DNA of 64,000 bases from Dechloromonas sp. TW-R-39-2 (GCF_016864195.1 NZ_CP045202.1:744001-808000); one strand, 5' to 3'. Positions 1 to 9,196 are shown, counted from the stretch's first letter. Program-made: numbers and translations. The notes: generated by a model not told the origin, from the sequence alone.

Positions 1-1164
1 GATGTGCGCCGCGAATATCGCGGTGTCCAGATCTCGCAGATTCTTCCCTTGCGCAAATACGGCTACATCGATCCGGAAACGACCGAGAATGTCCGTCACA
101 CCGCCTATTTCTTCGGCGGCGCAACGCGTCCTGGCGGTCAGGAAGGCTGGATCGATTTCGTGCCGGCCTACTTCTCCGAGCTGCCTGTGCTGATCCAGCG
201 CGGCCAGACGCCGGCTGATATTGTTTTTGCCATGGCTTCACCGATGGACAGCCACGGTTTCTTCTCGCTGTCCCTCGGTCCCGACTACACCATGGCTGCG
301 ATCGCCAAGGCCCGCGCCGTCGTGCTTGAGGTCAACCCGAACGTGCCGTTTGCCAATGGCAATTGCCACATCCACGTTTCCCAGGTTGCCGCACTGACCG
401 AAAGCAACGATCCGATTCTTGAAGTCGGTCTGCCGAAGATCGGTCCTGTGCAGCAGGCCATCGGCAAGTACGTTGCCGAAATGATTCCCGATGGCGCAAC
501 CTTGCAGATCGGCTACGGCGGCATTCCCGATGCAGTCGTGATGCAACTGACCGACAAACACGATCTGGGGATTCACACCGAGATGGTCGGCGACGGCATC
601 ATGACGCTGGTCGAAGCCGGCGTGGTGACCAACCGCAAGAAAAATTACCTGCCGGGCAAGATGGTGGCCACTTTCGCACTGGGCTCCAAAAAACTGTATC
701 AGTTCATGGATCGCAATCCCTCGCTCGAAATGCATCCGGTCGACTTCACGAATGACCCGTATCTGGCGGGTCAGAACGACAATCTGCACGCGATCAACGC
801 AACGATGCAGATCGACTTCATGGGCCAGTGCGGTTCTGAAAGCCTGGGCTTCTCGCCGTACTCCGGGACCGGCGGCCAATCCGACTTCGTTCGGGCGGCC
901 AACCGTTCGAATGGTGGCAAGGCGTTCATCGTGTTGCCGTCGACTGCCAAGGACGACACGATTTCGCGCATCGTGCCGACGTTGACCGCAGGAACGCATG
1001 TGTCGACCAGCAAGAACGACATCAACTATGTGGTTACTGAGTTCGGTGTTGCCCAGTTGCGTGGCAAGACGGCGAAACAGCGTGCCGAAGCGCTGATCAA
1101 CATCGCCCACCCGAATTTCCGTGGCGAGCTGCGTGAAGCCGCCAAGAAGATGCGTATCCTCTAA
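1..1164 (+). CDS. acetyl-CoA hydrolase / 4-hydroxybutyrate-type CoA-transferase, 5' end cut off
   Basis: This is the C-terminal 387 residues of a family I CoA-transferase; frame 1 is open from base 1 to the TAA, so the start lies upstream of the window. Such enzymes move CoA between acyl groups (acetate, succinate, 4-hydroxybutyrate) through a glutamyl-CoA thioester. The visible fragment shows a glycine-rich QIGYGGIPDAV segment, then HTEMVGDGIM, whose Glu (residue 194 of the fragment) is the likely nucleophile, and the SGTGGQSDFVRAA motif of the acetyl-CoA hydrolase/transferase C-terminal domain. Family members are about 430-500 residues, so roughly 45 or more are missing. The acyl substrate cannot be told from sequence. 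Family assignment is firm, specificity is not. Confidence 0.9.
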   Translation, partial: DVRREYRGVQISQILPLRKYGYIDPETTENVRHTAYFFGGATRPGGQEGWIDFVPAYFSELPVLIQRGQTPADIVFAMASPMDSHGFFSLSLGPDYTMAAIAKARAVVLEVNPNVPFANGNCHIHVSQVAALTESNDPILEVGLPKIGPVQQAIGKYVAEMIPDGATLQIGYGGIPDAVVMQLTDKHDLGIHTEMVGDGIMTLVEAGVVTNRKKNYLPGKMVATFALGSKKLYQFMDRNPSLEMHPVDFTNDPYLAGQNDNLHAINATMQIDFMGQCGSESLGFSPYSGTGGQSDFVRAANRSNGGKAFIVLPSTAKDDTISRIVPTLTAGTHVSTSKNDINYVVTEFGVAQLRGKTAKQRAEALINIAHPNFRGELREAAKKMRIL

Positions 1165-1174
1165 GCACTTCACT

Positions 1175-1213
1175 CCCTGCATTGCCCCTCGTTTTTTGGG
1201 GAGCAGTGCAGGG
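1175..1213 (+). terminator. hairpin after the CoA-transferase gene
   Basis: A 7-bp perfect stem (1175-1181 with 1207-1213) continues inward through GC and CCC/GGG pairs around a T-rich loop, starting 10 bases after the stop codon. There is no U-run after the stem, so it may be a Rho-assisted terminator or 3'-end stabiliser rather than a classical intrinsic terminator. Confidence 0.5.
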
Positions 1214-1309
1214 TGCCGTTTCGGCTTACATCTTGTAGCAATTTCCTGCGCCGAAGCGGCTGGTTTTTCGTTATCGTGGTGGCCGTGCACTTCTGCAGGA
1301 TGGCTTCCC

Positions 1310-1717
1310 ATGAATTTGAAAAAAACATTACTGGCAGTACTTGTCCTGCTCTTCTCGGGCCTGGGCAACGTCTGGGCCGGTGGCCATTTCGATGTTTATG
1401 TCGGACCCGTCTGGGGGCCGCGCTACTACCCATCGCATCGTTATTACTATCCGCCGCCCTACTATTACCCGCCACCGGTGTATTACCCGCCGCAGGTCAT
1501 CGTCGTGCCGCCGCCTGAGCCGCAGGTTTATATCGAACAAGCCGATGTCCCGGTAGAACCGGCTCCCCAGCCCGCTTCTGCGCCACAGTCCGCGCCGCAA
1601 GCTGCTCCGGCCCAGCAGTACTGGTATTTCTGCGCCAGTGCCAAAGGCTATTACCCCTATATCAAGGAATGTCCGGGTGGCTGGCAGAAAGTGCTGCCTG
1701 TGCCGCCGGGGAAATGA
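1310..1717 (+). CDS. small secreted Tyr/Pro-rich protein of unknown function
   Basis: A 135-residue protein with a clear signal peptide (MNLKKTLLAVLVLLFSGLGNVWA, cleavage near residue 23). The mature part begins with a Tyr/Pro-rich stretch of repeated YYPPP units (about residues 38-65), followed by a Pro/Ala/Gln linker. It ends in a compact domain with two cysteines in the pattern YWYFC...YYPYIKECPGGW, a tail I recognise from many uncharacterised proteobacterial envelope proteins; the cysteines could form a disulfide. The start at 1310 puts the signal peptide at the N terminus; the open frame extends further upstream but gives no sensible N terminus. It ends one base before the next gene, so the two are probably co-transcribed. 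No biochemical function is known to me. Confidence 0.82.
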   Translation: MNLKKTLLAVLVLLFSGLGNVWAGGHFDVYVGPVWGPRYYPSHRYYYPPPYYYPPPVYYPPQVIVVPPPEPQVYIEQADVPVEPAPQPASAPQSAPQAAPAQQYWYFCASAKGYYPYIKECPGGWQKVLPVPPGK

Positions 1718-1718
1718 C

Positions 1719-2285
1719 ATGTCGAAGGTAAATTTTTCTCTCCGGCGCCTGAGTGTTCTGGTCGGGGCACTGGCCCTGGGGGCGTGTGCCATCGTGCCAA
1801 CCGGGCCCAGCGTTATGGTTTTGCCCGGGACCGGGCAGAGTATTGAGCGTTTTCGTCAGGATGATGCTTATTGCCGTGATTTCTCGCTGATCCAGATTGG
1901 TGGCAAAACCCCGGGCCAGGCTTCGGGAGAGTCTCTGGCAACGAGTGCCGCCGTGGGGACCGCCATCGGGGCTGTCGCCGGTGCGGCAATCGGCGGTGGG
2001 CGCGAAGGCGCTGCGGTCGGTGCCGGCGCCGGACTGCTTGTTGGTTCAGCAGCCGGTAGTGGCAGCGCACGTTCCTCGCGTATCGGGACGCAGCGTCAAT
2101 ACGACGATGCTTTCATCCAGTGCATGTATGCCAAGGGGCATCGCGTCCCTGTGCCGGCTAGTATGGCAACGGCCCAGAGCAAGGCGGTCAGGCACAGCGA
2201 TGTGGGGATTCCGCCGCCTCCTCCGGGTACCCCTCCGCCGCCACCGCCCGGTTCTCCGCCGCCACCACCGCCATCGGCAAAATAA
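1719..2285 (+). CDS. glycine-zipper lipoprotein with polyproline tail
   Basis: A 188-residue predicted lipoprotein. The signal sequence ends in a lipobox LALGAC, giving a lipidated Cys near residue 25. Residues about 75-115 form a Gly/Ala-rich glycine-zipper segment (AIGAVAGAAIGGG...), typical of outer-membrane-associated small lipoproteins that insert or oligomerise in membranes. Then comes a CMYAKGHRVPV motif common to this family. The C terminus is three successive proline runs (5, 6 and 6 prolines) split by GT and GS. Translation of such runs normally depends on EF-P. The ATG lies one base after the stop of the upstream Tyr/Pro-rich gene. Role unknown; envelope integrity or assembly is a guess. 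Confidence 0.85.
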   Translation: MSKVNFSLRRLSVLVGALALGACAIVPTGPSVMVLPGTGQSIERFRQDDAYCRDFSLIQIGGKTPGQASGESLATSAAVGTAIGAVAGAAIGGGREGAAVGAGAGLLVGSAAGSGSARSSRIGTQRQYDDAFIQCMYAKGHRVPVPASMATAQSKAVRHSDVGIPPPPPGTPPPPPPGSPPPPPPSAK

Positions 2286-2380
2286 TCGGCATTTTCACCC
2301 CGTTGAGCTTCCTGCCGGAGTCGTTCTCGCTTATCGTATCCCTAAAGTAATAGTGACTTGATTCTTGAGGGCGGGGTTCG

Positions 2381-3304
2381 ATGAAGATATTGCTGGTGGA
2401 GGATGCCAAGGCCGTGGCTGCCTTGATGGCAGCACGGCTAAGTGCGTTTGGTTACGATGTCCAGCTGGCCGAAAATGGTCAGGTTGCCGTTGAGATGTAT
2501 CAGGCTGCACCGCCTGATCTGGTCCTGATGGATATCGAAATGCCGGTGATGAACGGGTTTGAAGCGACGAACCGTATCCGCGCATTTGAAAGCACCCAGC
2601 AATGGGCCTGGACGCCGATCATCTTCCTGACGGCGTCTGATACGCCAGAAAACATCGTTACCGCCATCGAGGCCGGGGGCGATGATTTTCTGGCCAAAAC
2701 CGTTCCGGAAACGGTGCTGCAAGCCAAAATGAAGGCACTCAGCCGGATTGCGCTATTGCGGGCGCGCCTTGCCCTGGCCAATCGCAAGCTTGAAGAAATG
2801 GCCAACCGTGATGGCTTGACGGGCTTGTTCAATCGGCGGCACATGGATTTGCGGACTGACGTTGCCTGGGAAGAGGCGATTCGTTCGGGGCATGCCTTCG
2901 GATTGCTGATGCTCGATGTCGATAATTTCAAAAAATACAACGATCACTATGGCCATCAGTCTGGCGACGATTGCCTGCGTTCGGTCGCGGCGGCGCTGAG
3001 CGAGGTCTGTGATGAACTCGGTCCGGATGCCATTCTTGCCCGTTACGGCGGGGAGGAATTTGCGCTGGTCCTGCCGGGCATCGACGCGGCAAGCTGCCAG
3101 ACGATAGCTCAGGTTCTGGTCGAGGCTGTTCGCCATCGGCAGATTCCGCATGAGCGGAATGCCGACTGGGGTGTGGTGACGATTTCGGTCGGTGGAGCCT
3201 GGCAAAAATCGGCAAGCGGCAAGATCGTTTCCCTGTTCCGCCAGGCCGACGTTGCCCTCTATCGGGCCAAGGAAGCCGGTCGCAATCAACTGGCCTTTGA
3301 CTGA
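2381..3304 (+). CDS. response regulator diguanylate cyclase (REC-GGDEF)
   Basis: A 307-residue cytoplasmic protein. Residues 1-120 form a receiver domain with the phosphoacceptor Asp51 (in LVLMDIEMPVMNG), acidic pocket Glu7/Asp8 and Lys106. Residues about 140-305 form a GGDEF domain that makes cyclic di-GMP from two GTP, with an intact active-site motif GGEEF at 223-227. The usual inhibitory site RxxD just upstream reads LGPD (213-216), so the Arg is lost and product inhibition at the I-site is probably absent. No cognate histidine kinase is adjacent; the gene stands alone and converges with lipA. Output is probably c-di-GMP controlled by phosphorylation, but the signal is unknown. Confidence 0.93.
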   Translation: MKILLVEDAKAVAALMAARLSAFGYDVQLAENGQVAVEMYQAAPPDLVLMDIEMPVMNGFEATNRIRAFESTQQWAWTPIIFLTASDTPENIVTAIEAGGDDFLAKTVPETVLQAKMKALSRIALLRARLALANRKLEEMANRDGLTGLFNRRHMDLRTDVAWEEAIRSGHAFGLLMLDVDNFKKYNDHYGHQSGDDCLRSVAAALSEVCDELGPDAILARYGGEEFALVLPGIDAASCQTIAQVLVEAVRHRQIPHERNADWGVVTISVGGAWQKSASGKIVSLFRQADVALYRAKEAGRNQLAFD

Positions 3305-3337
3305 GCCGTCCGGCCAGTCAAAGGCGGTTGAGTCGAC

Positions 3338-4312
3338 TCAGGATTCGACGCCGGCAGCGTGGGCCTGCTGGTCGGCCCAGTAGCTGGAACGTACCATCGG
3401 CGCACAGGCCGCGCCGCTGAAGCCCATTTTCTTGGCTTCTTCCTCGTACATCTTGAAAGTGTCCGGATGAACGTAGCGCGAGACCGGCAGATGGTGGCCG
3501 CTCGGTGCCAGATACTGGCCGATGGTCAGCATCTCGACGCCGTGGGCGCGCAGGTCGCGCATCACTTCGAGGATTTCCTCATCGGTTTCGCCCAGGCCGA
3601 CCATCAGGCCGGACTTGCTTGAAACCTTCGGATAACGCAGCTTGAATTGCTTGAGGAATTCAAGCGAATGCGCGTAGTCGGCACCCGGGCGGGCCTGCTT
3701 GTAGAGACGCGGCACGGTTTCCATATTGTGGTTGAGGACGTCCGGCAGGGCTTGTCCGAGCACGTCAAGCGCCACATCCATGCGGCCGCGGAAGTCGGGA
3801 ACCAGTGTCTCGATGGTCGTCGTCGGTGACGATGCGCGAACGGCGCCAATCACATCGACAAAATGCTGGGCACCGCCGTCGCGTAGATCGTCGCGGTCAA
3901 CGCTGGTAATCACGACATAACGCAGCTTGAGGGCCGCCACGGAGTCGGCCAGTTCGCGCGGCTCATCCGGATTGGGCGGCAGCGGCTGGCCGTGGCCGAC
4001 GTCGCAGAATGGGCAGCGGCGGGTGCAGATGTCGCCGAGGATCATGAAGGTGGCCGTGCCGCGACCGAAGCATTCGCCGATGTTCGGGCAGGTCGCTTCT
4101 TCACAGACGGTGTGCAGCTTCTTTTCACGCAGCATCGACTTGATTTCGCCGAAGCGGCCGGCACTGTTGCCGGCCTTGACGCGAATCCAGTCCGGTTTCT
4201 TGAGCGGGGTGTCGACCGGCACGATCTTGATTGGAATGCGCGCCGTTTTCAGTTCGCCCTTTTGTTTGACGCCTTTTTGCTTTGCGCCAGCGGTGTTCGC
4301 GTTGTCAGCCAT
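3338..4312 (-). CDS. lipA: lipoyl synthase
   Basis: A 324-residue radical SAM enzyme that inserts two sulfurs into protein-bound octanoyl groups to make the lipoyl cofactor of 2-oxoacid dehydrogenases and GcvH. Both iron-sulfur clusters can be placed: the auxiliary cluster ligands Cys70, Cys75, Cys81 ([12 protein letters not shown]) and the radical SAM CxxxCxxC at Cys96, Cys100, Cys103. The C-terminal RSSYWAD motif carries the Ser that also ligates the auxiliary cluster. The start ATG overlaps the end of lipB by 8 bases, which implies translational coupling in the dacA-dat-ybeD-lipB-lipA operon. A Lys/Gln-rich N-terminal tail (about 25 residues) is longer than in E. coli. Confidence 0.98.
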   Translation of the reverse strand: MADNANTAGAKQKGVKQKGELKTARIPIKIVPVDTPLKKPDWIRVKAGNSAGRFGEIKSMLREKKLHTVCEEATCPNIGECFGRGTATFMILGDICTRRCPFCDVGHGQPLPPNPDEPRELADSVAALKLRYVVITSVDRDDLRDGGAQHFVDVIGAVRASSPTTTIETLVPDFRGRMDVALDVLGQALPDVLNHNMETVPRLYKQARPGADYAHSLEFLKQFKLRYPKVSSKSGLMVGLGETDEEILEVMRDLRAHGVEMLTIGQYLAPSGHHLPVSRYVHPDTFKMYEEEAKKMGFSGAACAPMVRSSYWADQQAHAAGVES

Positions 4313-4922
4313 GTTGTTTGTCCAGTTGCTGCAGCAAGTGTTTGCAGAGATGCTCGCCGGCCTCGTGGGCGGTGAGCGGAATGTTCAGATCCTTGGTCTG
4401 GATCACTTTCAGGCCAGCATAGCCGCAGGGATTGATCGCGGCAAAGGGGGAAAGATCCATATCGACATTGAGCGACAGCCCGTGGTAGCTGCAGCCGTTC
4501 TTGATCTTGAGGCCGAGTGCGGCGATCTTGGCATCGCCGACATAAACACCGGGTGCGCCGCTGTGCCGCTCGGCATTGACGCCGTAGTCGGCCAGTGCAT
4601 CGATCACGGCTTGCTCGATCGTGGTGACCAGTTCGCGTACCTTGATCTTCAGGCGATGCAGGTCGAGCAGCAGGTAGATCACGACCTGGCCGGGGCCGTG
4701 GTAGGTGACCTGGCCGCCGCGATCGATCTTGACGACAGGGATGCCGACATCGTTGAGCAGGTGTTCCGGTTTGCCAGCCTGGCCGAGCGTGAACACCGGC
4801 GGGTGCTCGACGATCCAGATTTCATCGGCCGTATCCGGGGTTCGGCCGGCAGTGAAGTCCTGCATGGCCTGCCAGGTCGGTTCGTATTCGACCCGGCCGA
4901 GACGTTTGACGTGCAGGTTCAC
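4305..4922 (-). CDS. lipB: octanoyl-[ACP]:protein N-octanoyltransferase
   Basis: LipB transfers octanoate from acyl carrier protein to lipoyl domains, the step before LipA. The 205-residue product carries the family features: KIAALGLK with the conserved active-site Lys, [15 protein letters not shown], and INPCGYAGL with the catalytic Cys. I chose the GTG start at 4922 (protein [17 protein letters not shown]) because it overlaps the stop of ybeD as GTGA and matches usual LipB N termini. A longer in-frame reading to 5006 would run through the ybeD coding region and is unlikely. The gene's end overlaps lipA by 8 bases. Confidence 0.96.
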   Translation of the reverse strand: MNLHVKRLGRVEYEPTWQAMQDFTAGRTPDTADEIWIVEHPPVFTLGQAGKPEHLLNDVGIPVVKIDRGGQVTYHGPGQVVIYLLLDLHRLKIKVRELVTTIEQAVIDALADYGVNAERHSGAPGVYVGDAKIAALGLKIKNGCSYHGLSLNVDMDLSPFAAINPCGYAGLKVIQTKDLNIPLTAHEAGEHLCKHLLQQLDKQHG

Positions 4923-5188
4923 AGCACGACTTTGATCAGCGGGTGACCACTCAGGTCGGTATAGAGCGCATCGAGCTGCGGCTTCGAGGTGGCGATCACG
5001 GTGCACGTCAGGCTCAGGTAGTTGCCGCCCGAACTGGCGCGCATTTCCATGGTTGCACTGTCGAAATCCGGCGCGTGACGGGTGACGATTTCAACGACGA
5101 CCTGAGTCAGCGTTTCTTCCGCCTTGCCCATGATCTTGAGCGGGAAATCGCAGGGAAATTCGAGGAGGGTGTCCTTGTATGAAGCCAT
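4919..5188 (-). CDS. ybeD: DUF493 (YbeD) family protein
   Basis: An 89-residue protein of the YbeD/DUF493 family, a small ferredoxin-like fold regulator-like protein routinely encoded before lipB. The sequence starts [22 protein letters not shown] and ends HPLIKVVL, both typical for the family. The ATG at 5188 lies one base after the stop of dat; the longer open frame upstream runs through dat and is rejected. The stop overlaps the GTG of lipB. Position in the lipoate operon suggests a role tied to lipoylation, but no activity has been established to my knowledge. Confidence 0.93.
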   Translation of the reverse strand: MASYKDTLLEFPCDFPLKIMGKAEETLTQVVVEIVTRHAPDFDSATMEMRASSGGNYLSLTCTVIATSKPQLDALYTDLSGHPLIKVVL

Positions 5189-5189
5189 G

Positions 5190-6065
5190 TCAGCCTTTGC
5201 GCATAACGGATTGCTTGAAGTCCTGGTACCACTGCCACATCTGTTCGCCGACCGGGCCGGGTTGCCCATTGCCGACAGGCTGGCCGTCAATCTGCGTGAT
5301 CGCCAGGACTTCCTTGGTCGATGAGGTCATCCAGACCTCGTCGGCGCTGCGAAGTTCAGTTTCGTGAATTTCGCGGATTTCGAGCGGTAGACCGCGGGAT
5401 TCGGCCAATTCGAGAATGATGTCGTAAGTGATGCCGGGCAGCATCAGCTGCGTCTTGGGCGGCGCCAGCAGCACGCCGTTCTTGACGACGAAAATATTCG
5501 AGGCGGCCCCTTCCTTGAGCCAGCCGTCACGGATCAACAGCGCTTCGGCGCAACCATCCTCGACCGCCTGCTGGCGAGCCAGCACGTTGGCCAGCAGGGA
5601 AATCACCTTGAGGTCGCAGCGCGCCCAGCGCTGGTCGGCGACGCTGATCGCACTGACGCCACGCGCCCGGACATCGGGCGGCGTAGTGACCAGCGGCCCG
5701 GCGAAGGCAAAGGCCGTCGCCGGTACGGGCGTTGTCGGAAAGGCGTGGTCGCGCTTGTTGTCGGCGCCACGCGTCACCTGCAGGTAAATCGACTGGTCGT
5801 CCCACGGCGCATCGGCGATCAATTTTTCGACGACAGCTTTCCAGCCGGCCTGGTCGAGCGGATTGGCCAGCTTGATGCCTGCCAGCGTGGCGGCCAGTCG
5901 GTTCAGGTGTTCGTCGATGCGGAAAGCGCGTCGCGAATAGACCGGGATCAGTTCATAAACCCCGTCGCCGTAGAGAAACCCGCGGTCGAGCGGCGAGATG
6001 CCGGCCTCGGCAAGAGGCAGGAACTGGCCGTTCAGGTAAACGGGATCGGCGACGTAGGGGGACAT
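5190..6065 (-). CDS. dat: D-amino acid aminotransferase (class IV PLP)
   Basis: A 291-residue fold-type IV PLP aminotransferase. Key features are YGDGVYELI near residues 32-40, the QVTRG...RDHAFP segment near residues 96-110 that resembles the carboxylate-binding R.H region of D-alanine transaminases rather than branched-chain enzymes, and the PLP Lys153 in RCDLKVISLLANVLA. It probably interconverts D-alanine and D-glutamate with 2-oxoacids, fitting its place directly after the D-Ala-D-Ala carboxypeptidase dacA (4 bases between stop and start). ATG at 6065 is preferred over upstream codons that would overlap dacA. A branched-chain or aminodeoxychorismate role is less likely. Confidence 0.9.
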   Translation of the reverse strand: MSPYVADPVYLNGQFLPLAEAGISPLDRGFLYGDGVYELIPVYSRRAFRIDEHLNRLAATLAGIKLANPLDQAGWKAVVEKLIADAPWDDQSIYLQVTRGADNKRDHAFPTTPVPATAFAFAGPLVTTPPDVRARGVSAISVADQRWARCDLKVISLLANVLARQQAVEDGCAEALLIRDGWLKEGAASNIFVVKNGVLLAPPKTQLMLPGITYDIILELAESRGLPLEIREIHETELRSADEVWMTSSTKEVLAITQIDGQPVGNGQPGPVGEQMWQWYQDFKQSVMRKG

Positions 6066-6069
6066 GGGC

Positions 6070-7209
6070 TTAGTTGAACCAGAGTTTGACGGTGTCGATG
6101 GCACGACCAAAGATGCCGGCGATTTCGACAGTTTCAAGAGCGGCGACGGGATATTCGCCATAAAGTTTGCCGTCGACCGTGACTTTCAGCATACCCAGGT
6201 GCTGGCCGGCCTGGATCGGTGCAATCAGGCGTCCCTGCGGGAAGAACTGGGTCATCACCTTGTCGCTGTAACCGCGCGGCACGGCAATGCTCAGATCGGC
6301 GGTAAAGCCGGCCTTGACCTGATTCTGGCTGCCCTTCCAGACGCGCAAGGTGGAGACCGCCTGGTTGGCGCTGAACAGAGGCACGGCGTCGTAAGAGAGG
6401 AAACCCCAGTTGAGCAGCTTGAGCGATTCGGTGGCACGTGCCGAGTCGGAGGCGGTGCCGAGGACCACGGAAAGCAGGCGGCGCTTGTCGCGCAGGGCCG
6501 AGGAAATCAGGCAGTAACCGGCGGCATCGGTATGGCCGGTCTTGACGCCGTCGACCGTGGCATCGATGAACAGCAGGCGGTTGCGATTCGGCTGGGTGAT
6601 GTTGTTGTAGCGGAACTCCTTCATCGAGTAATACTTCTTGTATTCCTCGGGGAAGTCGCGGATCAGGGCCGAAGCGAGAATCGACAGATCGCGCGCCGTG
6701 GTGAAATGTTCCGGGTCCGGCAGGCCGGTCGAGTTGCGGAAGCTCGACGATTTCATGCCGAGACGCTGGGCTTCGCGGTTCATCAACTGGGCGAAGCTTT
6801 CCTCGCTGCCGGCGATGCCTTCGGCCAGCGTAACGCAGGCGTCGTTGCCGGATTGCACAATCATGCCCTTGATCAGGTCTTCAACCGGCACTTGCGTGTC
6901 GACCTTGATGAACATTTTCGAACCACCGGTTTTCCAGGCTTTTTGCGAAACCGGCAAAGGCTGGTTCAAGCCGATGGTTTTCTGGCGAATCGCCTTGAAA
7001 GTCAGGTAAGCCGTCATCAGCTTGGTCAGCGAGGCGGGTTCGAGGCGATCGTCCGGCTTTTCCGCGGTCAACACTTGGCCGGAGCCCATTTCGAGCAGCA
7101 GCCAGGATTTCGCCGCCAGGGCTGGCGGGACGGGAAGTTGCTGGGCCAGGGCCTGGGTGGCGATCAACAGGCTCAGCAGGGAAAGAAGCAAATAGCGAAA
7201 CGGCAACAT
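6070..7209 (-). CDS. dacA: D-alanyl-D-alanine carboxypeptidase (PBP5/6 family)
   Basis: A 379-residue penicillin-binding protein that trims the terminal D-Ala of peptidoglycan pentapeptides in the periplasm. A signal peptide covers residues 1-22 (ending ALA). All three serine-transferase motifs are present: SLTK with nucleophile Ser60 and Lys63, SGN at 120-122, and KTG at 223-225. A C-terminal beta-rich domain follows, and the final residues (AIDTVKLWFN) resemble the amphipathic membrane anchor of PBP5. It heads the operon dacA-dat-ybeD-lipB-lipA. A minus-strand TATAAT at 7253-7248, overlapping the nhaR stop codon, is a possible -10, but no good -35 accompanies it. Confidence 0.96.
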   Translation of the reverse strand: MLPFRYLLLSLLSLLIATQALAQQLPVPPALAAKSWLLLEMGSGQVLTAEKPDDRLEPASLTKLMTAYLTFKAIRQKTIGLNQPLPVSQKAWKTGGSKMFIKVDTQVPVEDLIKGMIVQSGNDACVTLAEGIAGSEESFAQLMNREAQRLGMKSSSFRNSTGLPDPEHFTTARDLSILASALIRDFPEEYKKYYSMKEFRYNNITQPNRNRLLFIDATVDGVKTGHTDAAGYCLISSALRDKRRLLSVVLGTASDSARATESLKLLNWGFLSYDAVPLFSANQAVSTLRVWKGSQNQVKAGFTADLSIAVPRGYSDKVMTQFFPQGRLIAPIQAGQHLGMLKVTVDGKLYGEYPVAALETVEIAGIFGRAIDTVKLWFN

Positions 7210-7248
7210 GGAATGGATACTTTTTTTATGGGCGTTGGGGAGGCGGGA

Positions 7249-8157
7249 TTATACCCTTGGCTCTGCGGCGCCTTGCGGCGATGCATTGCACAGGACTTCG
7301 ATGGCCGGGTGACGAATCCGGCGCTCATTCGAAATAGCGTAGATTTGTTCGCTGACACCGGGCATGGCACCGAGCGGTATGGCATCGAGCTGGCTGGCAA
7401 CCTGTTCGGCTAGCGCCAGCGGGGCAGGAAACAAGCCCAGGCCGCCGCGACCAAAGGTCGTGAGCAGTGCGCTGTCTTCAAATTCGGCAACGATTTTGGG
7501 CCGGATATTGCCTTGTTCCAGCCAGCGATCGATGCGTCCGCGCAGGGCATTGTGCCGGGTGGGCAGCAGCATCGGTGCGCCGTTCAGGCTGTGTGGAAAA
7601 TCCTGCTTGTAGCGCTCGACCAAGGCGGAATTGCCGAACAGCCCGGTCTCGAAATCGCCCAGGCGAGTGCTGAAAACCTTGAGGTTGCCGCCGACGGGGG
7701 CGGCTCGGTCGGTCAGGACGATATCGAGACGATGCAGTGCGAGATCGGCCAGCAATGGCTCGAATTCGCCTTCTTCGCAGATCAGCCGGACTTCGGCTGG
7801 CATGCTGGTGACCGATGACAACAAACGATAGGCCAGCAGTTTCGGAATGCCGTCGGTAATGCCGGCCCGCAGACGCAAGGTTGATTCGCTGTCGCTGCTT
7901 TCCAGTGCGTCGACCAGGGCGTCGCCGAGCTGGAAAATCTGGTCGGCATAGCCGAGCGCCAGCCGTCCTGCGTCGCTCAGGACCAGGCCGCGTCCCTGGC
8001 TGTTGAACAACGCCTTGCCGAGTTGTCGTTCAAGCAGCGAAAGTTGCCCGCTGATCGTCTGGACGGCGACATCAAGCCGCTCGGCCGCTCGCGTGATGCT
8101 GCCTTCCTGCGCAACAACCCAGAAATAATGAAGGTGCTTGTAATTCAGCGTGCTCAT
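7249..8157 (-). CDS. nhaR: LysR-family regulator, NhaR type
   Basis: A 302-residue LysR-type transcription factor. Residues about 5-65 form the winged helix-turn-helix ([21 protein letters not shown]...), followed by a substrate-binding-like effector domain. The N terminus and the C-terminal [19 protein letters not shown] segment resemble E. coli NhaR, which activates the Na+/H+ antiporter gene nhaA in response to sodium. No antiporter gene is next to it here. It is divergent from htpX with about 100 bases between the two starts, so it may control htpX or itself. The regulon is inference. Confidence 0.88.
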   Translation of the reverse strand: MSTLNYKHLHYFWVVAQEGSITRAAERLDVAVQTISGQLSLLERQLGKALFNSQGRGLVLSDAGRLALGYADQIFQLGDALVDALESSDSESTLRLRAGITDGIPKLLAYRLLSSVTSMPAEVRLICEEGEFEPLLADLALHRLDIVLTDRAAPVGGNLKVFSTRLGDFETGLFGNSALVERYKQDFPHSLNGAPMLLPTRHNALRGRIDRWLEQGNIRPKIVAEFEDSALLTTFGRGGLGLFPAPLALAEQVASQLDAIPLGAMPGVSEQIYAISNERRIRHPAIEVLCNASPQGAAEPRV

Positions 8158-8260
8158 GTCATCTTTCAGAAAAAACCGAAGTATTGGTCAATTTTGCTCC
8201 TGTTTTTCTGATTTGTACAAGGCCATATACTCGCGCCGTTTTCAACTCATGGAGTTAATC

Positions 8261-9136
8261 ATGAAACGCGTGCTGCTTTTCCTTGCGACCAACCTGGCGG
8301 TCATGTTTGTGCTTGGGCTGGTGACCAGCCTGCTCGGGGTCAATAAATTCCTCACCGCCAACGGTCTGAATCTCGGCATGTTGCTGGCCTTTGCCGGCGT
8401 AATCGGTTTCGGTGGCGCCTTCATTTCGCTGCTCATGTCCAAGCCAATGGCCAAATGGAGTACAGGTGCCCGCGTTATCGAGGCGCCGAGTTCATCCACC
8501 GAGGTCTGGCTGGTTGATACGGTGGCCCGTCTGGCCGAACGCGCTGCGCTGCCGATGCCGGAAGTGGCGATCTACGATGGCGAGCCGAACGCTTTTGCCA
8601 CGGGGGCCAGCAAGAACAGTTCGCTGGTGGCCGTATCGACCGGTCTGTTGCAGAGCATGACGCGTGAAGAGGTCGAGGCCGTGCTGGCGCATGAAGTGGC
8701 CCACATTGCCAATGGCGATATGGTGACGCTGACGCTGATCCAGGGTGTGGTCAATACCTTCGTCGTCTTCCTGTCGCGCGTCATCGCCTATGCCGTTGAT
8801 AGTTTCCTGAAAAAAGGCGATGAAGAATCGAGCGGTCCGGGCATGGCCTACATGGCTACCAGCATCGTTTGTGAAATTGCCTTTGGCGTGCTGGCCAGCA
8901 TTATCGTTGCGTGGTTCTCGCGTCAGCGTGAATTCAAGGCCGATGCCGGTGCCGCCCAGTTGATGCGTTCGCCTCTGCCGATGCAGAACGCCTTACGTCG
9001 CCTGGGAAGCCTGCATACCGAACCGCTGCCGCAAGCCATGGCAGCCTCCGGGATTGCCGGCGGACAAGGCTGGATGGCCCTGTTCTCATCACATCCGCCG
9101 CTTGAAGAACGAATTGCGGCCCTGGCCGGACGTTGA
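8261..9136 (+). CDS. htpX: membrane zinc metalloprotease HtpX
   Basis: A 291-residue inner-membrane M48 protease that degrades misfolded membrane proteins. Two hydrophobic helices lie at about residues 4-26 and 38-58; a further hydrophobic pair follows the active site. The zinc motif HEVAH is at 144-148 and the third ligand is the Glu of REFKADAGA. The ATG at 8261 has a GGAG ribosome-binding site 6 bases upstream and gives the standard [14 protein letters not shown] start; a longer reading from 8150 is rejected. A TATACT at 8226-8231 could be a -10 box. Family members are often sigma-32 or Cpx controlled, but I see no clear sigma-32 site. Confidence 0.97.
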   Translation: MKRVLLFLATNLAVMFVLGLVTSLLGVNKFLTANGLNLGMLLAFAGVIGFGGAFISLLMSKPMAKWSTGARVIEAPSSSTEVWLVDTVARLAERAALPMPEVAIYDGEPNAFATGASKNSSLVAVSTGLLQSMTREEVEAVLAHEVAHIANGDMVTLTLIQGVVNTFVVFLSRVIAYAVDSFLKKGDEESSGPGMAYMATSIVCEIAFGVLASIIVAWFSRQREFKADAGAAQLMRSPLPMQNALRRLGSLHTEPLPQAMAASGIAGGQGWMALFSSHPPLEERIAALAGR

Positions 9137-9142
9137 CCGCGG

Positions 9143-9174
9143 TGCCACGGGAATTGTCCAAAATTTCCGTGGCA
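9143..9174 (+). terminator. hairpin between htpX and the RND operon
   Basis: A 13-bp stem with one G-U pair (9143-9155 with 9162-9174) and a 6-base loop fills most of the 60-base gap. The following sequence is not a clean U-run. It is best read as the htpX terminator. Since it lies just upstream of the metal-efflux operon, an operator role cannot be excluded. Confidence 0.5.
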
Positions 9175-9196
9175 TGGCCTTTGCTGAATCATATCC

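Noticed and set aside
3329-3340. Perfect 12-base palindrome TGAGTCGACTCA between the diguanylate cyclase and lipA
   Set aside because: It overlaps the lipA stop codon and is too short and U-poor to be a convincing terminator; a protein-binding site cannot be supported from one copy.
7249-9136. nhaR-htpX as a sodium-stress unit
   Set aside because: Divergent placement is the only evidence; no Na+/H+ antiporter gene is nearby and no LysR box (T-N11-A) could be assigned with confidence.
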